A stretch of DNA of 64,000 nucleotides from Heterostelium multicystogenum (lineage: Eukaryota; Evosea; Eumycetozoa; Acytosteliales; Acytosteliaceae), in contig RCNN01000092.1 in assembly GCA_003667245.1 (NCBI GenBank), positions 1-64,000 of the forward strand, given 5' to 3'. A program made the translations under genes and the position numbers. The first letter of the stretch is position 1. Every line of letters begins with the position of its first letter. The notes under the pieces were generated by a model. The model was not told where the DNA came from, did not search any database, and saw nothing but the letters and a program-made list of their open reading frames with translations. This document shows positions 1 to 11,194 of the stretch, in pieces.

Positions 1-168
1 TTTCATAATATCCCATAAAATTGAATGATTGGGAGATTGATTTCAATAGGGCTAAAAACTCATTAACACTGAAAAAAGATAATCACATTTTCAACTCTTT
101 GAATTAATATTAATATTTATTCACTATGAAAAAATGATAATGAAAATATCACTACTATTTATTTACAG

Positions 169-802
169 CTATCTGTCAATCAAGATAGATCTATCAATTA
201 ATTTTCTTCTGTAGATATTGATTAGTGAATTATTTCTTTTGTTTTTTGTTTTTTTGGTGATGATATATAGAAACAGTTTGGTCTTCCATGTTTCATTACA
301 CATGTCATGTGAGGAGGACAGAAAAAATTCTTCACAGGTATACTTTCCCGAGTTTGACATACATTTAGCTTCTCCTTTGTCGATTAGACAACGTTCGTTT
401 GGTTTGCATTGAAGCTTTTTCACATTTTTTATTAATATCAGAAAGCATCTCACTACTTTCCTCTTCTTCGACATCATCCGTTTGATAAATACAATTTGAT
501 TTTCCTTTTGAAACTCGAACATTTCATATTTTTTGGACAACCTTTTTACCTTACAATCATCAAGAGGATCCTTTAATTCCAAAGGAACACAACCAGGATG
601 TCCATTTTCAACTTGACACTTGAAATTTTCTCCACAATCAATTGTTGCACATAATTTCAATTTGTCATTACAAGATGTAAGATTTATTAAAAATATCAAT
701 ACTATTGTAAGTAAACAATAATGTTAATTTAGTAATAAAAATTGAATGGAAATTAAAATAAAAAAAAGACTTACTCAATATTGAGATTATGTTATAATTC
801 AT
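169..802 (-). CDS. small Cys-rich secreted protein, two exons, frame disrupted
   Basis: I place the start at an ATG at 802. Exon 1 is only 28 nt (802-775), followed by a GTAAGT intron ending in AG at 702; exon 2 starts at 701. Joining them completes a signal peptide (MNYNIISILILIFLINLTSC), which supports this model. The mature part has spaced cysteines (CGENFKC, CKPNERC, CEEFF) like the follistatin-type Cys-rich repeats of dictyostelid spore-coat and matrix proteins. Between about 487 and 415 another frame reads an acidic segment (DDVEEEESSEMLSDINKKCEK) more naturally, so two compensating single-base indels are likely. The role is unknown; an extracellular location is inferred from the signal peptide. 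Confidence 0.6.
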
Positions 803-1552
803 TTAAAAATTAAATATATATTTATATTTATATAACTTTCTATTAAATTTAAAAGAATTATCTAATATATAACAAATAAAAAAAATGTTAAGATCTTCAC
901 ATACAACAATGATATTTCATCATATAAAAAGAAATATGTTTACATTTTTTTGTATTTAATTTGGTATTTCATTGGGGGTGGGAAGTGTGTTAGCTAACTT
1001 AGTTCTCGTAATATACCTTAAAGATTAATTTAAAATAAAATAGTTAATCAAGGGGATGGAGGGCGTGTTTCTTGAGTTATTATTTATCATGATAGTTAAG
1101 AAATTGATTTACATGATAAAGTGTACTTTGTTAATGAACTTCACACACTATAGTAAAGTCAGGAGATAAACTGTTGTTTTTTAAAGTTTTATTTTTGTCA
1201 TTGTTGGCAACGATGATGATATAATGTTGGTGTTGGTGCTATAATTGTTGTCGTTGTTGTTGGTGCAGTGATTATGGATGTGATAGATTTAACAGATTGA
1301 AATATTTATATATAGTCTAATCTATAATTATATAGAATAGATTTGTTACTTTTTTTTTGACAAGCTATTATGTATTGTATTATGAGATTTGTTTGTTTGT
1401 TATCAATGATTATTTTACATTATATCTTCCATACTACTATTAATTAAATGTTGGTCGTGTTAATAATAATAAAGTCGTCGTGAATAGATTATTTGGTATT
1501 ATTTTACCTATCGAATTGATTTGCTACTTTCTTTTCTGCAGCTACTTGTCTT
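803..1552. other. intergenic, no gene seen
   Basis: AT-rich spacer between the 5' end of the Cys-rich gene and the 3' end of csn3. It holds a GTTGTTG-rich stretch near 1200-1270 and many short T and A runs. I see no convincing ORF or RNA. Confidence 0.6.
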
Positions 1553-3033
1553 TTAAGGAATGATTGAACTGAGTGAGAAATGCTCATCGATGACTCTCAA
1601 TTTGGATTCGAGTGATACCACACCGTTGATTTGTAGCTCCAATTCATTCAAAATTCCATGTCCACTGTATGTTTGTGGGTTCTCGTGGAAAGTTACCATA
1701 CCATCTTTTTGGCTGATGGTTGCAAAAATTTCACCGTCTTCAATCTAGATGAATAAAAATCAGTGATCCAGCTCTTGTTAGTCAAGCTCATCTCAACCTA
1801 CCATCTTCAAAACAATAGCCTCGGCCTCAGTGGCAGAGAGTTTGACATTCTCGGCAATATCACGGATCGACAATGTCATAAAGGTTTGAGTCAATTTCTT
1901 AATATTTCTACGATGAATAGACTTGATAGCAATTTTAACTAAACCAATATTGTTGTCCTGTAGGTCATAGAAAGTTGGTTAGTCAATGGTTTGCTGTAAT
2001 CTTGGTTAGTTCGCTCACCTTTTCGAAAGTTTCATAGTTTTGGCTGAATTTATTTTGAATCTCAGAGATGTTACCGCTGATGTAGGTGGCACCAAATTCA
2101 ATGTATGCCTTACAGTGGTTCTTGATTGCACGCTGTACGACAACTGGTGTGTACTTTGGGAATCCAGGAGTGGCTCCATTGAGTGAGAGATAAATCAAAA
2201 AGTATTTCTTGAAGGCCTCGATGGCGACTGCACTGAGAGCATGGGCAGGTGCTGTCCATGCCTGCTTGAAGGAATCCAAAGCTTGCTTGTACTTCTTGAG
2301 TGTTGCGAAAATAATACCGGCATAATAGAAGTAGGTGAGTACATCCTTGATGGTGATCGATGTTTGATCTGGGTTGACATCTGTGATGCAGTTGTTGATG
2401 ATTGGGAGTGCTGAGTGGTAGTTCTTAGAAAGAATGCAAAGAATCAAGTAGTCTGAGTGGATTGGACTCAATTGTGAAGGACGATCTGTCAAAGCGCAGA
2501 TGGCATGCTTCAGTGGGAGCACACCTCTAGCAGGCTGTCTAAGCTGATACAACAGATCACCAAGATGTCTACAAACCAAGCAATCTATAAGACGCAAGAA
2601 AGAACCAAAAGTTAGATCACCGATTGCAATAGTTCAAATCACTAAGCAGATAGCTTTTGCTTTGTACATACATTGTATTGGGGCAGCTTTAATTTGTTCG
2701 GAATTAGCAACTTGTATGAAATTTATGACCTGAGCAATATAATTTTGTTGATTCTTTCTTGTGTCACCGATCTTTGCTTTTCTGTAATCATTACAAATTC
2801 AAATAGGTTAGTGATACTGACTGCCTGACTGACTGCAGTCATGTTGGCGGGTAGGTCGGGACTTACAAGACATATAGATAACCAATCGAGTGTAACTTTG
2901 GATCCAATGTGTGCAATACATTATCTAATAGACTATGGTTGTTTTCTAATGTTTCCTCGAAACGAGTCAAAGCATTCTTCATTGCCTTTGGACTTACGTC
3001 CTTCTTGGTTGATTCAATAACAAACTGATCCAT
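1553..3033 (-). CDS. csn3: COP9 signalosome complex subunit 3
   Basis: Five exons: 3033-2867, 2781-2672, 2584-2019, 1957-1802 and 1744-1553, all with GT..AG introns and consistent phases, giving about 396 residues with no frameshift. The protein follows CSN3 throughout: a helical N-terminal half (CLVCRHLGDLLYQLRQPARG), a central part with SKNYHSALPIINNC and YYYAGIIFATLKKYKQAL-type helices, then the PCI domain in exons 4-5 (KKLTQTFMTLSIRDIAENV, IEDGEIFATISQKDGMV). CSN3 is a scaffold subunit of the COP9 signalosome, which removes NEDD8 from cullins and so controls cullin-RING ubiquitin ligases. Length fits the family. Its intact frame contrasts with several neighbours. Confidence 0.93.
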
Positions 3034-3264
3034 TGATATGATTCTCTTCTTTCTAACTACAACTAACTATATCTATAACTAAGTTATCTTCTTTCTCTCT
3101 ACTTTTATATTATAATACAACAACACAACTCTTTAAAGAGTAACAAAAATAAAAGATAATAAAAGAAAGAACAAGACCACACCAAATTAAAATTAATCAA
3201 TTTGTGAACACACACAATTTTTCAAGAAATTTTTTAAGTTTTAATTTGATTTTTTTGTAGACCT

Positions 3265-3331
3265 GTAGATCTATCAGACCACTTCCCTTCTCTCTTGCTT
3301 GGCAGACATTCATGGCTTGTCTGATCTCTAC
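3265..3331. ncRNA. candidate structured RNA (12-bp hairpin)
   Basis: GTAGA (3265-3269) pairs with TCTAC (3327-3331), and ATCAGAC (3273-3279) pairs with GTCTGAT (3319-3325), enclosing a relatively GC-rich loop of 39 nt. It lies in the AT-rich gap between csn3 and the GEP4-like gene. Size and shape resemble the small stem-closed class I RNAs of dictyostelids, but I do not find their conserved loop motif. Strand is undetermined and transcription is unproven. Confidence 0.25.
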
Positions 3332-3428
3332 TTATATATTTATTCTATCATTACATTCCAATCCATTGAAATGTAGATGGACATGATATGATTCCTGCTG
3401 GAAAATCACAAGAAATCATGATTTCTAT

Positions 3429-4172
3429 TTATTTATTGTTGATGTTGAAAACAGAGTTTACTAGGGATGTTCGGTTGGATTGATCTTTATCAAATAAAAC
3501 ATGTTTCGGTGCATTATAATATTTCTTACAGTATTGTACATATCTACTTTCTTTATCTCGTATCTTAATACATAGTCAGTACTGGTTTATTAGAAGAAGG
3601 AACTCTTTAAAGATGATGATGGGTTTATTGAGTTTACTTACAAGTTTAACAACGGCATTATCTCCTTTTGATGTAATAGGATGGGTAAAAATGGTTAGCA
3701 TGCCATAGAGATTACCAAATACAATATCCGTAAAGTATCTGTCTCCAACCATGACTATAGACTCGACAGAGTTTGTTTTGAAATGAGCTTTCACTTGTTC
3801 TATGCCATTTGGCTTCTTGGTGCCATGCTTCAGCACCTCAATGCCAAGACTAGATTGTAAACGAATAGCCTCTTTGAAGTCGATGTCGTCGCTCGACCCT
3901 GCGGAATTGGAGAGAATGGCCATCGACTGATCGCCAAACACACCACGACAGCGGTCCACCGCTTCTCTGAATGGTTCATAGATCTTGTCGGCATACGGTT
4001 CCGTCAGAGTATTATCTTTGTCAAAGAGAACCGCTTTGAATCCCATTCCCTTCAACTTTTGGAAATCAATAGATCTTACATCTTTAAACTCAAGATGCGG
4101 TATTAGCAACGATCTATTACTAATAATCTTTCCAAATGATTTTATAGCTTCTACATTAAATCCCTGAACCAT
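3429..4172 (-). CDS. GEP4-like mitochondrial phosphatidylglycerophosphatase (HAD family)
   Basis: Two exons: 4172-3642, then a GTAAGT intron to an AG at 3564, then 3563-3429, about 221 residues. HAD motif I is FDKDNTLT, motif II the Ser in ILSNSAG, the conserved Lys-Pro is in GTKKPNG, and the acidic motif is GDRYFTD. This is the signature of the YqeG/GEP4 family, which dephosphorylates phosphatidylglycerophosphate to phosphatidylglycerol in the cardiolipin pathway at the mitochondrial inner membrane. Reading through the donor would give a poor C-terminus; splicing restores a family-like tail (RDKESRYVQYCKKYYN). The gene is intact. Substrate is inferred from family only. Confidence 0.85.
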
Positions 4173-4677
4173 CTATCTATCTATCTATCTACACTGTTTT
4201 TTTTCAGTTCTCTCAAATCTGATCTGGTAAGTATCTGTATGCATATATAAAATAAAAACCAAAACTTTGATTGATTGATTGATTCACTCTGCCACAACAC
4301 CTTAGACCATGTTATGTCTATTCATCTTGCAACCTTCTTCGAAGAACCCAAATCAACAATTGTACAGTAATTTTAACAATGATGCGCAAGCAAGAATGAA
4401 CCCTCCATTGCAATACAACCAGAGAATATAATCAGTATGTATGACTGAATGTTGTTGATTGCCACCCATAAGAAGTCTACACAACCAAGTCCAAATGAAA
4501 AAAATTCAAAAAAATTAGTTTGTTGTTTGGTGATCTTTTTTAAAAAACGGATGGAGTGCTCATTGTTCATGTACATTCATTATTGAGCAACAGTATTCAA
4601 ATTAATATTCATCATCTTCTGATAGGGTTGTAGTCGTGCGATACTTAGTCTACATTAATAGTATATACAGATAAAGA
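4173..4677. other. spacer with ATCT repeat
   Basis: Divergent promoter-like region between the GEP4-like gene and the gene at 4678. A short (ATCT)n tract lies directly upstream of the GEP4-like start (about 4172-4190) and a GATT tract near 4268-4283. A 67-codon minus-strand ORF inside has AT-driven composition and I do not accept it as a gene. Confidence 0.5.
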
Positions 4678-5162
4678 ATGTTGTCAACTGTTTTAAGAAG
4701 ATCAAACAATTTTTACAGATGTTATTCATCATCAAAGTAGGTTAATAGCCAGCGAACAGAAGAACCAACAACATAAATATTAATAGAGGATATTAATTAT
4801 AAACTATCTACTACTTTTATAATAGTTTGATTCAATCATTGAATCGTCCAAATCAAACTAAAGAATCATTAGATCAAGTATTGCAACAGATTAAACCAGA
4901 CACAGAAGCACAAGTCTATGACACATTGATTCAACAATATAACAATCTCAAGCTCGATCGTTCATGCCTCAGTGTTATGGATCTTTCCAATCTCAACAAT
5001 GTCACACTTTCTGATCAATCATACAAAATCGTTCAAGATCAATGGGAAGATAAAAATGTAAAGGAAGAAGGTGATGAAGATTACTCCTCATTGAACTACA
5101 TTCACAAGGAATACTTGGCTTACAGAGAATCACTTACCAGAAGACCATGGTTAAAGAAATAA
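4678..5162 (+). CDS. small probable mitochondrial protein, unknown
   Basis: Exon 1 (4678-4736) encodes a basic, Ser-rich leader (MLSTVLRRSNNFYRCYSSS) typical of a mitochondrial presequence. After an 89-nt intron, exon 2 (4826-5162) gives a hydrophilic, helix-prone body ending in a conserved-looking tail (YLAYRESLTRRPWLKK). Total is 131 residues, intact. I do not recognise the family. Size, leader and basic tail would suit a respiratory-complex or mitochondrial-ribosome accessory subunit, but that is a guess. Phase and frame agree across the junction, so the exon model is sound. Confidence 0.7.
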
Positions 5163-5550
5163 ATCAATAGTAGCAAACAGATATTATAATATAATAAATA
5201 GTAGAGAAATAGATAAAGTAGTAGCAACAACAGATATTACATATAACATCATTAACAACTAAGAACAAAATACAAACAAAAACTATTCTATCTTTCTATT
5301 TATGTCATTAAATAATAATAGTAATAATTAAGTTAGTTAGTATCGACAAACAATAAAATATGTATTCCTTTTAACAACTTCTATATTATATTATTTGTTA
5401 TTTAAAGGTTACTTTTATTGATGAAAGCAATATGGTAGTGAATGATACAGAACCGTTGTAGATATATTTAGAGAACATTGTTGATTGATTGATTATTAGA
5501 AAGGTTTTCCTAGAATCAGTAGGCATCTGATCCTTCTAATGTTAGTGACG

Positions 5551-5570
5551 GTAATATCAAAAGATATTAC
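5551..5570. repeat. perfect 8-bp hairpin with AAAA loop
   Basis: GTAATATC-AAAA-GATATTAC is an exact inverted repeat. It sits between two convergent genes (small mitochondrial protein and upf1), so it could form in either 3' UTR or in a separate RNA. Confidence 0.5.
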
Positions 5571-5596
5571 ACTTTGGGTTGTAGTGAGTTTGGTAT

Positions 5597-5662
5597 TGAT
5601 GAACTTTGATGATTTTGCCTAGCAACGCTGCATCATTTTAAGTGATCACTGCTACGCTGAAC
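5597..5662 (+). ncRNA. possible C/D box snoRNA
   Basis: Two TGATGA sequences (5597-5602 and 5607-5612) match box C, and CTGA at 5657-5660 matches box D about 45-55 nt downstream, in a segment less AT-rich than its surroundings. No convincing terminal stem is visible and no rRNA guide match was tested. The 553-bp gap between the two convergent genes contains nothing else I can support. Confidence 0.2.
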
Positions 5663-5715
5663 AAATAGATAAATCATCATCCAGTAGTCAACATTACAAT
5701 TGCTGACTATCCAAT

Positions 5716-8700
5716 CTATTTTGAGCTTGTGGAAAGAGTTTGAGAAGATCCACTCGATCCATTGGGATATTCCTGTGACATATCGTTTAAGCTCATAGGG
5801 AAGGACTGACTCATTGGGAGGTAGAAGTTTCCACTCTGTGAGTTGGATCCCTGTGATGATGACTGTTGACTGTAACCGTTGATGGATTGCGATCCCTCAT
5901 ATTGACGCAAAGACAATCCACTCATTGCCTGAGTGAGTCCTCTGCTGGAGTATGGGTTTCCACCGAGTCCTGGAACGACACCACGCAGTCCACCGTTTTG
6001 TGGGGAGCGATTATCATAGTATTTTGGGTGCCTTTTGACCGTATACCATGTTCATACCGTGTGATGGATCAATTTGACCTTGCTCACCATATGGATTGAA
6101 GCCAGTGGGCTGGGCACCTGGAACTGGTAGCTTGCCTTCACCATACAATTTCTTTGGTTTTTGCAAAACAACTGTACTTTGCTTTAAGTTTTGAATGGTA
6201 CCCTCTACCAAAACTTCTTTTGCCTTGAAATGGCAAATTAAATTATTCCACAATTGATCCTGATAATAATTTGGTCAGTTTAAAGAACTGAAATTAGAGT
6301 TTTGAATAGGTATTACTTACTCTTGAAAGCACTCTAGCATTACAAGGATGATTAAACCATATCTAGCTCTTGTAAGGGCTACATTTAGACGACGTGGGTC
6401 ATGAAGGAAACCAATTCCTTGGTTGTCATTGGAACGTACACAAGAAAGAATGATGAAATCTTTTTCACGACCTTGGAAAGAGTCAACACTGGCAACTTCA
6501 ATTTCTTTGTAGAGCTCGATCGAAAGCTTACCGGTTCTCTGCATGTTGTTGACTAAGAATGAACGTTGTCCTTCGTAGGGAGTGATGATACCAATCTGAT
6601 GTGGCTTGGTTCCGAGCTCAAGCAACTTGGTAACAATCTTTTCCGTGGTGCTTGCTTCCATACGATTGATAAATGATGTACCAGAAGAACTGATCTCTTC
6701 TGGACCTGTACTGTTGTAGAAGAACATTGGGTTGTTAGGAGATGGCCATGGGAATTTAATATCGGCATAGACACGATCCTTGTATGAAAGCTCATTGACG
6801 AGTTGACCTTCATAGAATGTAGATGATGGAAATTCTGAGAGTGATGGATGCATACGATACTGTGTTGTCAAACGGAATGGATGATGACCAAGATTGATGA
6901 GACGCTCAAACAATGATTGTGAAAGTCCAGCCTCAATGACCTTTTTGGCAAGAAGTACTGGACCAAGTTGACAGTGATCACCAACAAGGACTACTTGTTT
7001 GGCACCCAACATCAATGGGATAAGGCACTCTGGCTCTGATGCCTGGGTAGACTCATCAATCAAGACATAGGGGAAATTCAATTTTGAGAGTCTAGGATCA
7101 CCAGCACCAACACAAGTGGTTGCGATTACATCTGCCTCCTTTAGAATCTTGTTTTCGGCCTGTCTCTTGAGGGCAAAGTAACGGTGATCATCAGTTGTGC
7201 TGAGCTCACCTTGTTCATCTTTCAACTGCTTGAACTTGGTGAGTTCACCACGTCCATGGTTATCCAATTGCCAAACTTGATGATGAAGAGTAAGGTGCTC
7301 AACTGGCGATGCCAACTTCCTCACGCAATTTAGAGCAAAGACGTACAACTTTCAAACCGATTGAATGAAGTTTTCCAGTGAGTTGATCAATAGCTACATT
7401 CGATGGTGCACAAACCAACACCTTTTCATTCTTTCTGATTGCTTGTTTTACAAAGTGATGAACAATGAAAGACGAGACTACCGTCTTACCAGTTCCTGGA
7501 GGACCTTGAATTAAACTGAGAGGTGACTTGAGTACTTTCATAGCTGCAGAAATTTGAGAGTTATTCAAAGGTGGCAAGTTATTTACAGAAAAGTTTGTTG
7601 GCATTGGGACATTGGTCTTTGGTAATCTACGATCGTCATGACCAAGCAATGCATGGTAAAGGTGAGAGGAAATTGAATCGGTCGAAACAGCAAATGCTTT
7701 GAGTGCAGCGTGCATTCTATCGAAGGAGGTGGAACGCCACAACATATCGACCTTAAACTTGCCAGTTGCTTTAGTTGGGGCATTCTGGGAATTGTAGAGC
7801 TCCAATGAGATTTCCATGTGAGACTCACTCTCGTCGTTGATCTTTGTTACACGACCAGTCGACTCCCACTCTGGGTAGATATTATCTCCCTTGTAGATCA
7901 GCTTCAATTCATCACCTGGTACAACCTTTGATTCGTAATCGGAACGCGAGAAAGAGAAGATAGCTGTCCACTTTTTGCTGAGACCTTGATCCCACGAATA
8001 GTAACGTTGTCCTGTGAGAGTGACTCTCTCATAACCTTTTCGTATTCAGATTCAATCTTGATGAGTGGAGTGATGATCTCCTGGTATTGGTAGGCGTCTT
8101 CATAACGTAGCAAAGTGGGAAGAGGAGCTGACTCTTCTTTCTTGAGGTCCTGTGGTGTTGCGAGCATAGCTACATTTGAATTTGGGTTGACCTTCCACTC
8201 CTCCTCGATGCTGGAGATCTGTTTCGTGGTGATCTGACGAGCACGCTGCTGGTCTTGTTCCGATGGTGTCTTGACCAACCAGTTGAGGAAGCAACGATCG
8301 CTGTTAATAAGTGGAACCCACTTGTTGAGGTCCCAATTGCTCGACTCCTTGCCACCCATGGCGCAGGGGTCACGGCAGAGCAAGATGACGACAGATTCTG
8401 TCTTAGCGGGAATGAAACCGAGCAAAAAGATATTCTTGCATCCGCAGTTGTAGCACTCCAACACAGTGTCACCGAAAGGCGACTCTGAATGCAGTGATAT
8501 CTCGTTGTGCTTTGCTTTGACGAGATGGTTGACAATGTGTGCAGAGGTTGTCTTTCCTTTGCCATTGCAGAACCACTTACCACAGGATGGGTGCATACAG
8601 CGCACCACTGTAGATGGGTCGTGCAGACCACAGTATCTGCAGGCATGGTCTGGCATCTCGATGTTGATGATATCCATGTCCTCAGGATCTTCGAAATTCA

Positions 8701-9040
8701 TCTGTGACGACATCGATAAGCCATTTTGCGATGACATGAAGTCGAAGCTGCCACTCGAATCATTGCTGTTCTTGAGATTTGGTATCTGTTGTTGCTTCAA
8801 TTTGTCATACTGCTGCTGCTGTTGATGATGATGTTGTTGTTGGTGTTTCTGAATTGGTGCACCGTGCTTCTCGACTGGATATTGAACTCCATTTTTCATA
8901 TTTTCAATCATTGTTGAAGCTGCTTTTACTATATCGTAATCATCTTGTGAACTTTCATAGTCGAAATATGCGAACGACTGACTTGCTAAGGGTTGTGATT
9001 GTGAAGAATTACTTCCTGTTTCTTGTGATAATCCATACAT
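5716..9040 (-). CDS. upf1: UPF1/RENT1 RNA helicase (nonsense-mediated decay)
   Basis: Order seen: Q/H-rich N-terminus; the Cys/His-rich CH domain ([15 protein letters not shown] to CYNCGCKN); helicase core with Walker A GPPGTGKT, the DEAG-like [28 protein letters not shown] and LTRARYG; then after an intron (donor at 6320, exon resuming at 6259) a C-terminal tail rich in Ser, Gln and Gly with SQ pairs, as in UPF1 proteins regulated by SMG1-type kinases. UPF1 is the SF1 ATPase that drives NMD in the cytoplasm. Four single-base shifts break the frame: near 7993, 7310, 6340 and 6030 (the last in an A run). Each is repaired by one base and leaves a perfect family match, so I treat them as sequence errors. 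Confidence 0.93.
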
Positions 9041-10027
9041 TATCACTTAACTACCTAATAACTAATACTCTTAATAACTAATGAAAACAAACATTATAAA
9101 GTGGTTAGTATCCTAATACCTCTTAAATATGAGTGAATGAATGAATGAATGAATGAATGAATGAATGACCAATGAAACCATAAAGTCTAAGTTAAATAAG
9201 TATTTAACACCGATGATGAATAATAGTCTACTAAATATAGATAACGAATACTATTCAACTCATACTATTTATTTATACTTACTTCTACAACCTAATAAAT
9301 AATAAATAACGCAAAGAAAATGCAAATAATTTGATAATATTAAGTAACAAGGAAGATTAATTGTTGTTGTTGAGTTGGTGGAAAACCCTTTAATTAGAAG
9401 CGAAAGTGGAGAATTGTCTCTTTTTTGTAAATTTTTTTTAAAAAAAACCAAACAATAAGTTAGTCAATTTTTATTCTTCTAATATTTGGAAACCAACATT
9501 CTTAATTCATTGTAGTTCATTGTTAAATATTAGTTTTAAGGGTGGTAATATCAATGAATGAACAAAGTTAGTTTTTGAGGGTAGCAATGAGTTTTGCTTT
9601 AAATCATTATCAATAATGTTTTATAAGTTTAAAAGTGTCTATGACTCAGCATAATAATAACTCATCTAAATCTCTGTAAAGTGAAATCAATTATTTTAAT
9701 CTTTAGTTTGTCTACTGGATGAACTTGAGCCATTAACAAACATAGAAAAGGGTTAATAACGGAGTGTTGCTCAACCTCTCCTCAATGTAGATATGGTATT
9801 ATTTTTACAGAATATTATAATATTTCAATCAATGAGATAGATAGTCTTTCATTCATATTCATAAAGCTTTTTAATTTAATAGAATCAAAAATGAAAAATA
9901 AATTAAAAAAATTAAAAAACCAAAAAATCAACACAAACCGAACGACTATTATTCATTTTCAATCACTAACACTCAAGACCTAGTTAGCATTATCTATAGA
10001 TACAATTAATATAAAAGATAGGCGAAA
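9041..10027. other. intergenic with (GAAT)n microsatellite
   Basis: Divergent spacer between upf1 and the RPA34-like gene. A GAAT tetranucleotide array runs from about 9133 to 9169. The rest is AT-rich with T and A runs. A 60-codon minus-strand ORF near 9269-9451 has no coding character. Both flanking promoters must lie here. Confidence 0.6.
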
Positions 10028-11194
10028 ATGAGTGACACCGAAAGTAAATATGATTCACTTATAAAGAAAGACTATATATTGGACAAGAAGTCAAAGATTA
10101 CTGTTGGTTCACTTTCAGATACTCAGCTTTGGTTGTTCAAATTACCTTCGGATGTATGTTGGATTCTCATAACCTGTTTATAGGCTTTATTGTTTGATTT
10201 TAGATTGATAGATGCTAATTATAAATTGGTTTAGTTTGATATTAAACAATTGGAAGGAAAGTCTATTGATGTCAAAGGAAGTGGATTGGAGTTGGTTGGT
10301 AATGATGATATAAAGTTAGGAAATAGTAATTATAGATTCAGACAGGGTGACGTAAATGAAGTTTCATCATTGGTCAATGTCTGGTGCTCCGATCAACAGG
10401 ATGGATCAATGAAATTGGGAATACCATTTACAAAGTTCATCTCCATAGAGAAGACTATAAAGATACCAACCACCAATGCTAAGATACACTCAACCAAGAA
10501 AGCTGAGCAACCAGAAGGACTCACTGGTACTTACTATCCTCCTGGTTCGTCTCAATGTATGTAGTTGCACAGTAGTAGTAAAGATCATTCCGACTGGTAC
10601 TAACATAGATCTTTGTTTCTACTCTAGTTTTAAAAGGAATTGAAAACTGAGAAGTCAAGAGAAGAGAAGGTAAACAAAGTTGTTGAAAAGGAAAAAGAGA
10701 AGCAAAAGAAAATGCAGTTGGAGAATGAGAAAGAGAGTGCAAAGTCAAAGAAGAGCAAGAAGCATAGCCATCACTCTGCTGATGACGAAGACAATGGAAG
10801 CGAGGAAGAGACTGCCTCGAAGAAGAAGACAAAGAAAGCTTCAGGCAAAAATAAAGAAAACAGCGATGAAGAGATGGCAGATGTAAATGATAAAAAGAGC
10901 AAGAAGAGCAGCAAGAAGAAGAAATCAAAGAGCGACACCGAAGACAGTGAGGATGAGGAGCCAGAGACTTTGAAATCAAAGAAGTCAAAGAAAAAGAAAG
11001 AGAAGGAATCGACAGACAGCGATAAGGAAGACGACAAGAAAAAGAAGAAGAAGCAAGAAAAGGAAAAGGAGAAAGAAAAAGAGAAATCAAAGTCAAAGAA
11101 ATCTTCATCCAAAGACGACTCTTCCAAAAAGAGAAAAGCAAACGACTCTGATGACAGTGAAGAAGAAAAGAAAAAGAAGAAGAAACAAAAATAA
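10028..11194 (+). CDS. probable RNA polymerase I subunit RPA34
   Basis: Three exons: 10028-10153, 10235-10556 and 10628-11194. The N-terminal half carries an RPA34/PAF49-type start (LWLFKLPSDFDIKQLEGKSI) and a beta-rich domain. The C-terminal half is an extreme Lys/Glu/Ser tail with KKSKK and EKEKEK runs, as in this family. RPA34 pairs with RPA49 in a TFIIF-like subcomplex of Pol I in the nucleolus. A one-base insertion in the A run at about 10643-10646 breaks the frame just after exon 3 begins; removing one A links the family domain to the tail. Assignment rests on domain pattern and could be another lysine-rich nucleolar protein. Confidence 0.65.

Noticed and set aside
8170..8825. Several ORFs on both strands inside the UPF1 Cys/His domain region
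   Set aside because: They overlap a clear conserved domain in another frame; they are shadow ORFs.
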